NCBI GenBank assembly: GCA_937915285.1 | Contig: CALDNG010000511.1 | Span: 1-11,620, forward strand | DNA length: 11,620 bases | Origin: an uncultured Desulfomonile sp. | GTDB taxonomy: Bacteria > Desulfobacterota > Desulfomonilia > Desulfomonilales > Desulfomonilaceae | Reading direction: 5' to 3' | The notes under the pieces: model-generated | What the model saw: the letters and a program-made list of their open reading frames with translations, nothing else | Told to the model about the DNA's origin: nothing | The model's database searches: none | Shown here: piece by piece, positions 7,439 to 11,620 of the stretch | Layout: each line of letters begins with the position of its first letter | How positions within the stretch are numbered: the first letter of the stretch is position 1 | Position numbers and translations under genes: made by a program

Positions 7439-8544
7439 AGAAACACCTCGGTTTGTTCTTTACTAAAGGTGTATCACTCGGGACCTGGGCCCAGGTTGGC
7501 AACCTAACCCGTGAGCTGGCCATCTATAAAAGGCTGGTGAGAAGGGGTTGGGATGTAAGTTTTGTCACGTACGGGGATGCCTCCGATCATGAATACTCAG
7601 AAAGCCTCGAAGGGATAAACATAGTCTGTAATGAAGAAGGAATCAGTCCTGAAGTTTATGAGGCCGAACTTGTAAATATTCATGGTGAGAGGTTCAAAGA
7701 ATTTTCCATCATCAAGACCAATCAGATGTATGGGGCGGACATAGCGCTGGGAGTCGCCAAAAAATTCTCAAGGCCGTTCATTGCAAGATGTGGCTACCTG
7801 TGGTCTGTGAATTCTGCAAAAGAGAATGGCAGCGACTCGGAAAAAGCGATTGAGGCGGACAGGGTGGAGAGGCAGGCTTTCTCGGAGGCGGACGCGATAT
7901 CGCTGACGACCGATGCCATGAAGGCAGACGTTGTCAGACGACTACCCCAATGTGAAAGTAAAATCCGCATCATACCCAATTATGTGGATACATCGACATT
8001 CAAGCCCATGGACTGTGAAAAAATCCGAAACCAGATCATTTTTGTGGGGCGTATAGCGCCGGAGAAAAACCTCAGCGCCCTGTTTGAGGCGATAAGGCCT
8101 CTGGATGTCAAACTGGTAATTATCGGTGACGGACCCCAGAGAAAAGAACTCCAAGACAGATTCCCAGATCTGAGCGACAAGGTTTCATGGCTCGGCAATC
8201 TGCCAAATTCGGAGTTGCCTCTTCAGATCAATCGTTCAGCTATTTTTGCGCTTCCATCATTCTATGAGGGGCATCCCAAGGCGCTTATCGAGGCGATGGC
8301 CTGTGGGATAGCGGTAATCGGGTGTAATTCTCCCGGAGTAAGGGAAATCATAAGGCATGGTCAGACAGGGTTGTTGTCGGATCCTGATTTTGAGAGTATC
8401 AGGTCAGCCATTGAGAAGCTTCTGAATCTCACGGATCTGGCTGATATCCTGGGGGGTAATGCGAGTAAATACATTCAGGAAAGTTTTTCTCTGGATGAAA
8501 TAGAAAGACTGGAAATTAAAATGCTCTCCGAGGTCAGGCCCTGA
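7435..8544 (+). CDS. GT4 family glycosyltransferase
   Basis: A 369-residue GT-B glycosyltransferase with a standard GT4 C-terminal domain. LGLFFTKGVSLGTWAQVGNL starts the acceptor-side Rossmann domain. IIPNYVDTSTFKP (179-191) is the inter-domain hinge, IIFVGRIAPEKNL (201-213) carries the donor-phosphate-binding Arg/Lys, VIIGDGPQRKEL follows (228-239), and FYEGHPKALIEAMACG (276-291) gives the EX7E pair E278/E286. GVREIIRHGQTGLL (302-315) is the usual distal motif. It probably transfers a hexose or deoxyhexose from a nucleotide donor in the cytoplasm with retention of configuration, as is typical of GT4. ATGA overlap with the upstream fusion gene indicates translational coupling. The precise sugar cannot be assigned. 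Confidence 0.93.
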   Translation: MKKHLGLFFTKGVSLGTWAQVGNLTRELAIYKRLVRRGWDVSFVTYGDASDHEYSESLEGINIVCNEEGISPEVYEAELVNIHGERFKEFSIIKTNQMYGADIALGVAKKFSRPFIARCGYLWSVNSAKENGSDSEKAIEADRVERQAFSEADAISLTTDAMKADVVRRLPQCESKIRIIPNYVDTSTFKPMDCEKIRNQIIFVGRIAPEKNLSALFEAIRPLDVKLVIIGDGPQRKELQDRFPDLSDKVSWLGNLPNSELPLQINRSAIFALPSFYEGHPKALIEAMACGIAVIGCNSPGVREIIRHGQTGLLSDPDFESIRSAIEKLLNLTDLADILGGNASKYIQESFSLDEIERLEIKMLSEVRP

Positions 8545-8548
8545 TCGA

Positions 8549-9469
8549 ATGAAATCGCCGCTCGTCACAGTAATAATGTCGGTTCATAATGGAATGAGGT
8601 TCTTGTCTGATGCGGTCAGGAGTATTCTCGATCAGACTTTTTCTGATTTTGAGTTCCTGATCATCGATGATGGTTCGACCGAGCCGGTGGATGACATTAT
8701 TCTGGGATTCGGTGATTCCAGGATAACCTTCATACGTCAGATAAACCGGGGACTGACACGATCGCTCAACCGTGCGATAGATCTTGCTCTGGGAGATTAT
8801 CTGGCAAGGATGGATTCAGATGACATCAGTGAGGGGACAAGGCTTGAAAAACAAGTGGAACAGATCATGGCCAACCCGAAGCTGGACATGGTCGGGACAT
8901 ACTTTGACATAATAGATGAAAACGGCGCCTTGATACGTTCCAAAATATTGTTGAACGAACCGCTTTATCGCCTCTGGAGACTGCAGTTCCACAACAACTA
9001 CGCTCATGGCTCGATGCTCATGAAAAAGTCCGCAGTGCAGCGGGCCGGAAAATACGATTCCCGACTGAAATACGCACAGGATTATGACCTCTGGAGCAGG
9101 TTGTCAGACAGGGACAACACCGTCATGATCCCTGAGGCGCTTTACAGATACAGGCTTATCAAGCACAGTGATCAGGCCTCGGTAAAGAACTATGACGATC
9201 AATTGAACGCCGCGGTCATGATCAGTAACAAAAGTCTCAGGGCGTCGAGACCTGATTTGACGGATGAGGAGCTTATTCATGTGAGATCGGTCTACTGGAA
9301 TTTCCAGTTACCAATCGTGTCAAAACAGGGTATGCAGCTTATACCGGGTTTGTTTGATGGATTCTGCATGAGATATGGTCTCGATGAGTTTCAGAAGGCA
9401 GTCCTTTGGGAATTTGTCCAGAAAGACCTTACGGTGCGCAAGGCCTGCGACTCCTTCACAAATGACTAA
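8549..9469 (+). CDS. GT2 family glycosyltransferase
   Basis: A 306-residue GT-A enzyme with textbook GT2 features: VTVIMSVHNGMRFLSDAVRSILDQT (6-30) at the nucleotide-binding end, LIIDDGSTEP (37-46), NRGLTRSLNRAIDLALGDYLARMDSDD, whose DSDD (89-92) is the metal-binding DxD motif, and a later AQDYDLWSRL (176-185), which is the ED/DYDLW catalytic-base region. The C-terminal 90 residues are less conserved. GT2 enzymes usually invert configuration and use UDP- or GDP-sugars on polyprenyl-linked acceptors. It starts 4 bases after the previous stop, with only a weak ribosome binding site, so coupling is likely. It is the last recognisable glycosyltransferase before the oxidoreductase gene. Confidence 0.94.
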   Translation: MKSPLVTVIMSVHNGMRFLSDAVRSILDQTFSDFEFLIIDDGSTEPVDDIILGFGDSRITFIRQINRGLTRSLNRAIDLALGDYLARMDSDDISEGTRLEKQVEQIMANPKLDMVGTYFDIIDENGALIRSKILLNEPLYRLWRLQFHNNYAHGSMLMKKSAVQRAGKYDSRLKYAQDYDLWSRLSDRDNTVMIPEALYRYRLIKHSDQASVKNYDDQLNAAVMISNKSLRASRPDLTDEELIHVRSVYWNFQLPIVSKQGMQLIPGLFDGFCMRYGLDEFQKAVLWEFVQKDLTVRKACDSFTND

Positions 9470-9477
9470 TAATGAAA

Positions 9478-9483
9478 TGAGGT
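9478..9483 (+). promoter_or_regulatory. Ribosome binding site that fixes the selenoprotein start
   Basis: TGAGGT (9478-9483) lies 8 bases before ATG 9492. The ATG at 9487 is too close and meets a stop after two codons. The internal ATG at 9543 has no purine-rich site upstream. This supports translation beginning at 9492, before the in-frame TGA. Confidence 0.7.
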
Positions 9484-9491
9484 AATATGCA

Positions 9492-10085
9492 ATGAAAATG
9501 AGGATATTTTCGGACTATGTCTGACCGTTTTGCTATATCGGCATGGGTATTGTCGAAAAGCTGAAAAAAGAGTTCGATTTTGAGGAGGAATGGATCAGTT
9601 ATGAGCTGCATCCTGACACTCCTGAAGCGGGTGTAGCTATCACTGAAAGGTTTCCGGATCTTAACCTGGCCAAATTTCGGGCTGGCCTGAATTCCAAGTC
9701 TGAACAGTACGGTCTGAGGTTTGGCAATTTCAGCCACATATCGAACTCAAGGATTGCCCTTCAGGTTGGTGAATTGGCCCGGGAACTCGGGGTTTACAAC
9801 ACCTACCATGACAAGATATTCGAGGCTTACTTTGTGGACGCCCTGGATATTGGCTCTAAGGACGTAGTCCTTTCGGTGGCCGGTAAATCCGGAATAGAGC
9901 GACACCTCGTGAATGGAGCGCTCGAATCAGGTCGATTCCTGGAGAAGCTTGAACAGGCGCGCAAGGAAGGCTCTGAACTGGGTGTTACCGCAGTTCCGAC
10001 TTTTATTATTGATGGTAAAATAAAACTAGTTGGCGCATTACCTTACGGCAGATTCAGAAAAGCTTTGCTGGAACAGCCAGAATAG
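9492..10085 (+). CDS. FrnE/DsbA-family thiol-disulfide oxidoreductase, probable selenoprotein (in-frame TGA = Sec11)
   Basis: A 197-codon gene read through TGA at 9522-9524. The N-terminus is MKMRIFSDYV-U-PFCYIGMGIVEKL, so the TGA falls at the first cysteine of the CPxC active site of the thioredoxin-fold DsbA/FrnE family, giving U11-P12-F13-C14. The rest is intact and typical: YELHPDTPEAG, the inserted helical domain with YFVDALDIGSKDVVLSVAGKSGIE, and the cis-proline loop LGVTAVPTFIIDGK (P169). The only Cys is C14. The usual reading, starting at ATG 9543, loses the first strand and the catalytic motif and has no ribosome binding site. It lies 22 bases after the GT2 gene and may share its transcript. 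No signal peptide is seen, so it is probably a cytosolic redox enzyme. The alternative is a nonsense mutation (TGC/TGT to TGA), but the hairpin and intact downstream frame argue for Sec. Confidence 0.85.
9525..9561 (+). promoter_or_regulatory. Candidate bacterial SECIS element downstream of the TGA
   Basis: Immediately after the TGA the RNA can form an imperfect hairpin. The upper stem pairs ATATC (9535-9539) with GGTAT (9546-9550), including one G-U, and closes a six-base loop GGCATG (9540-9545). Below a U-U mismatch, C9533-G9552 and G9532-U9553 pair, then T-rich 9528-9530 pairs with 9555-9557. The loop starts 16 bases after the TGA and opens with GG, fitting the general bacterial SECIS pattern recognised by SelB. 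Stem pairing was judged by eye, without energy calculation. Confidence 0.6.
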
Positions 10086-10097
10086 CGCTGTTGCGAG

Positions 10098-10120
10098 CTA
10101 GACTACTCTGTGGCGTCTAG
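10098..10120. repeat. Small inverted repeat after the selenoprotein gene
   Basis: CTAGAC (10098-10103) and GTCTAG (10115-10120) are exact reverse complements around an 11-base loop, 13 bases after the stop codon. No T-tract follows, so an intrinsic terminator is not supported. It may be a weak 3' mRNA structure or chance. Confidence 0.3.
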
Positions 10121-10141
10121 GAAGGATGCAAAACAAATGTC

Positions 10142-10170
10142 TTGAATTACTGAAAATTCGTCATTAATAT
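10142..10170 (+). promoter_or_regulatory. Possible sigma-70-type promoter for the coiled-coil glycosyltransferase gene
   Basis: TTGAAT (10142-10147) and TAATAT (10165-10170) are separated by exactly 17 bases. Each matches four of six consensus positions, within an AT-rich gap that needs a promoter if the operon ends at 10085. It would leave a leader of about 140 bases. A second weak -35-like box, TTGTCA, lies at 10261-10266 without a convincing -10. Confidence 0.35.
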
Positions 10171-10303
10171 TAAACGTTTTTGTTGATCTGAGCTAAAATT
10201 GGGTTTAATTAAGAAAAATCAGTTAAAAAGCATCCTGAATTGGAACAATAAACATACAAATTGTCATATCGTCAAAGTGCAATGCTTCATGTTAGACGCT
10301 TTT

Positions 10304-10311
10304 GAGGAGGT
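10304..10311 (+). promoter_or_regulatory. Strong ribosome binding site
   Basis: GAGGAGGT (10304-10311) is a near-perfect complement of the 16S 3' end, 5 bases before ATG 10317. It is the strongest ribosome binding site in the window and fixes this gene's start. Confidence 0.85.
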
Positions 10312-10316
10312 CTTAG

Positions 10317-11417
10317 ATGTCTAGTCCAAGCTTAGTAAACAGGCTGGGCTCATGGTTCAAAAGGGCTGATTCCAGGTCGGAAGGCTCCGAATTCTCTCAG
10401 CTCAAAAAGAAGGTTCACGAATTGGAGAGGGAACTCGAATCCGTGAAGAAAAATGGTTCGAACGGTTCATCCAAATGTGGCTCAATGAACCTGGCAGCCG
10501 GACATGGGATATTGGACGAGGCTGAATTAGGCGCTCTGAGAGAGGAAATAGAACTACTCAGAAATGAGATGCAAGAGAATATAGCGGCAATTCACAGGCT
10601 GGAAATTCTGACATTATCCAACAGGATCGATTTGCTGAATGAGTTTGGAAAAGCATTGCCACCAACTTTTGCCCGTAGGACAAGGACTTCGAACAAGCCC
10701 AAGGGATTCAGCTTCGGGATAATCACCAACGGCCAACGACCGGCAAAACTCTTTAAACTGATTGACTCCATCCGTTTTCAACGCATAGCCTCGGACAGGT
10801 TTGAGATATTGGTCGCGGGTGTGGTGGATGTCCTGAAGAATCAAGAGGGCGTTAGCCTGTTTCCAATGGAAGAAGCTGCGGCTCAGGGCAGACTTGGGGC
10901 CATGCGAAACGTGTTAGCCAGGAATTCGAGGTTCAACAAGTTCGTGAGCCTTGATGACGATTTCCTGTTGCATCCCAACTGGGCGCTTTCCGTTGATCAG
11001 GTCAAGGACGACTTCGACCTTGCCACCGGAATAATAGTAAACCCTGATTTGTCGAGATATTGCGATTGGGTGAACATAATCGAGAATTACACATTCCTGA
11101 GGACCTACGACGAAACCTTTGATAAATGCCAGTATGTTACAGGCGGTTATGGCATCTACAAAGACTTTATCTTTGAAGAACACCTCTGGAATGACAGCCT
11201 GGGATTCTATCAGGGAGAAGACGTTTCATTTTCAAGAAAGCTCTTTGATTCGGGATTCCAGTTAAAATTCATTCCCAAGGCGATAGTGATGCACGATGAC
11301 GAGAGATATCGACAGAAAGGATACGGGGTGGTGCGGCTCAAATCGGCCAGAAGCGCCATTTCGGACCCGAACCTCGCGCTCAAGATGGAAAAACTCTGCC
11401 CTAGAACCCTTTCCTGA
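10317..11417 (+). CDS. GT2-like glycosyltransferase with N-terminal coiled coil
   Basis: The 366 residues fall in two parts. Residues about 26-46 (SQLKKKVHELERELESVKK) and 66-108 (LDEAELGALREEIELLRNEMQ...) have heptad-like Leu/Ile spacing and dense charge, predicting two coiled-coil segments joined by a Gly/Ser/Asn-rich loop. Residues about 130-335 form a GT-A domain: GFSFGIITNGQRPAKLFKLIDSI, GRLGAMRNVLAR, FVSLDDDFLLHPNW with DDD (213-215) as the metal-binding DxD, TGGYGIYKDF (275-284), QGEDVSFSRKLFDSGF (299-314) as the catalytic ED region, and VMHDDER (324-330). It has its own AT-rich upstream region and a terminator after it, so it is probably monocistronic. It likely contributes to the same glycan, but its substrate is unknown. 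The coiled coil may oligomerise it or dock it to other assembly enzymes. Confidence 0.85.
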   Translation: MSSPSLVNRLGSWFKRADSRSEGSEFSQLKKKVHELERELESVKKNGSNGSSKCGSMNLAAGHGILDEAELGALREEIELLRNEMQENIAAIHRLEILTLSNRIDLLNEFGKALPPTFARRTRTSNKPKGFSFGIITNGQRPAKLFKLIDSIRFQRIASDRFEILVAGVVDVLKNQEGVSLFPMEEAAAQGRLGAMRNVLARNSRFNKFVSLDDDFLLHPNWALSVDQVKDDFDLATGIIVNPDLSRYCDWVNIIENYTFLRTYDETFDKCQYVTGGYGIYKDFIFEEHLWNDSLGFYQGEDVSFSRKLFDSGFQLKFIPKAIVMHDDERYRQKGYGVVRLKSARSAISDPNLALKMEKLCPRTLS

Positions 11418-11438
11418 TTAGTTCCCGATTTGGAAATG

Positions 11439-11478
11439 AAAAAGGCCCGTTCGGATAATTCCGGCCGGGCCTTTTTTT
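11439..11478. terminator. Strong bidirectional intrinsic terminator between convergent genes
   Basis: AAAAAGGCCCG (11439-11449) pairs perfectly with CGGGCCTTTTT (11466-11476), and the loop contains a further CGGA/TCCG stem. Seven T residues (11472-11478) end it on the + strand. The A-run on the 5' side becomes a T-run for the - strand, so it can terminate both the glycosyltransferase gene and the convergent decarboxylase gene. Confidence 0.95.
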
Positions 11479-11512
11479 GTATCAGCAGTTATTGCTATTA
11501 CTGGAAAGGGAA

Positions 11513-11620
11513 TCAGATAAGTCCCATGCCCTTCAGGACGGAAAGCATAATGGCTGCCGCCATAACTGATCCGACCTGACCGCCTGTGTTGGCGCCCATT
11601 GCGTGCATGAGAAGGAAGTT
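11513..11620 (-). CDS. Sodium ion-translocating decarboxylase beta subunit, C-terminus only (OadB/GcdB/MmdB-like)
   Basis: On the - strand, an open frame entering from the window's right edge ends at the stop 11515-11513. The 35 visible residues include NFLLMHAMGANTGGQVGSV followed by a hydrophobic helix (MAAAIMLSVLKGMGLI). The HAMGxNxxGxxGSxxAAG-like motif is the hallmark C-terminus of the integral-membrane beta subunit that couples decarboxylation of oxaloacetate, glutaconyl-CoA or methylmalonyl-CoA to Na+ export. Which of these it is cannot be told from this fragment. It is convergent with the glycosyltransferase gene and unrelated to the polysaccharide locus. Confidence 0.85.
   Translation of the reverse strand, partial: NFLLMHAMGANTGGQVGSVMAAAIMLSVLKGMGLI

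Larger units (their letters stand above)
10086..10316. other. AT-rich intergenic region before the last glycosyltransferase gene
   Basis: This 231-base stretch is visibly more AT-rich than the genes around it. No convincing ORF was found on either strand; the few ATGs run into stops within about nine codons. It contains a small hairpin (10098-10120), a possible promoter (10142-10170), and the 7-base pair AGGATGC/GCATCCT about 100 bases apart. It marks a break between the main operon and the next transcription unit. Confidence 0.6.

Noticed and set aside
9543..10085. Reading this as a complete 180-residue protein starting at ATG 9543.
   Set aside because: It would lack the first beta strand and the catalytic motif, and no ribosome binding site precedes it, while the frame upstream restores both.
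10124..10237. AGGATGC/GCATCCT pair flanking an AT-rich segment as terminal inverted repeats of a small element.
   Set aside because: Only seven bases long with no target duplication visible; easily chance in a gap of this size.
1..11620. CRISPR arrays, tRNA or rRNA genes, insertion sequences.
   Set aside because: No regularly spaced direct repeats, no tRNA-like or rRNA-like segment and no transposase-like frame was seen.

Overview
The window is bacterial chromosome, from a Gram-negative and probably anaerobic lineage. I favour a Desulfobacterota-type organism. That rests on the Wzm/Wzt polysaccharide exporter, TatC, the end of a sodium-pumping decarboxylase beta subunit and an apparent selenoprotein, and it is an inference, not a proof. 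Nearly all genes are on the + strand; only the last 108 bases code on the - strand.

Layout. The window opens inside tatC (1-699). A short gap holds an intrinsic terminator (798-838) that lies just before a polysaccharide locus. That locus runs as follows: Wzm-type ABC permease (850-1686); a 154-base gap with a perfect 10-bp hairpin; Wzt-type ATPase with a C-terminal carbohydrate-binding extension (1841-3088); SAM methyltransferase (3094-3729); GT-A glycosyltransferase (3734-4645); second SAM methyltransferase (4677-5432); one polypeptide made of two fused GT-B glycosyltransferases (5429-7438); GT4 glycosyltransferase (7435-8544); GT2 glycosyltransferase (8549-9469). Two ATGA overlaps and mostly very short spacers mark it as an operon. 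Together these genes would build a glycan on a lipid carrier in the cytoplasm, methylate it, and export it across the inner membrane through Wzm/Wzt for O-antigen or a similar surface polysaccharide.

The most interesting item follows. The obvious ORF at 9543-10085 is an FrnE/DsbA-like oxidoreductase that appears to lack its active site. Reading upstream in the same frame gives a well-placed ribosome binding site, an ATG at 9492 and ten sensible residues, then an in-frame TGA at 9522-9524 followed by Pro-Phe-Cys. The TGA sits exactly where the first cysteine of the CxxC motif belongs. An imperfect hairpin directly downstream has a GG-starting apical loop 16 bases after the TGA. I therefore call a selenocysteine-containing (UxxC) DsbA-family protein of 197 residues.

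An AT-rich 231-base gap with a plausible promoter follows, then a monocistronic glycosyltransferase with an N-terminal coiled coil (10317-11417). A strong bidirectional terminator (11439-11478) separates it from the convergent oadB-like gene, of which only the C-terminus is present. The polysaccharide cluster thus sits between two housekeeping-type genes (tatC and oadB).
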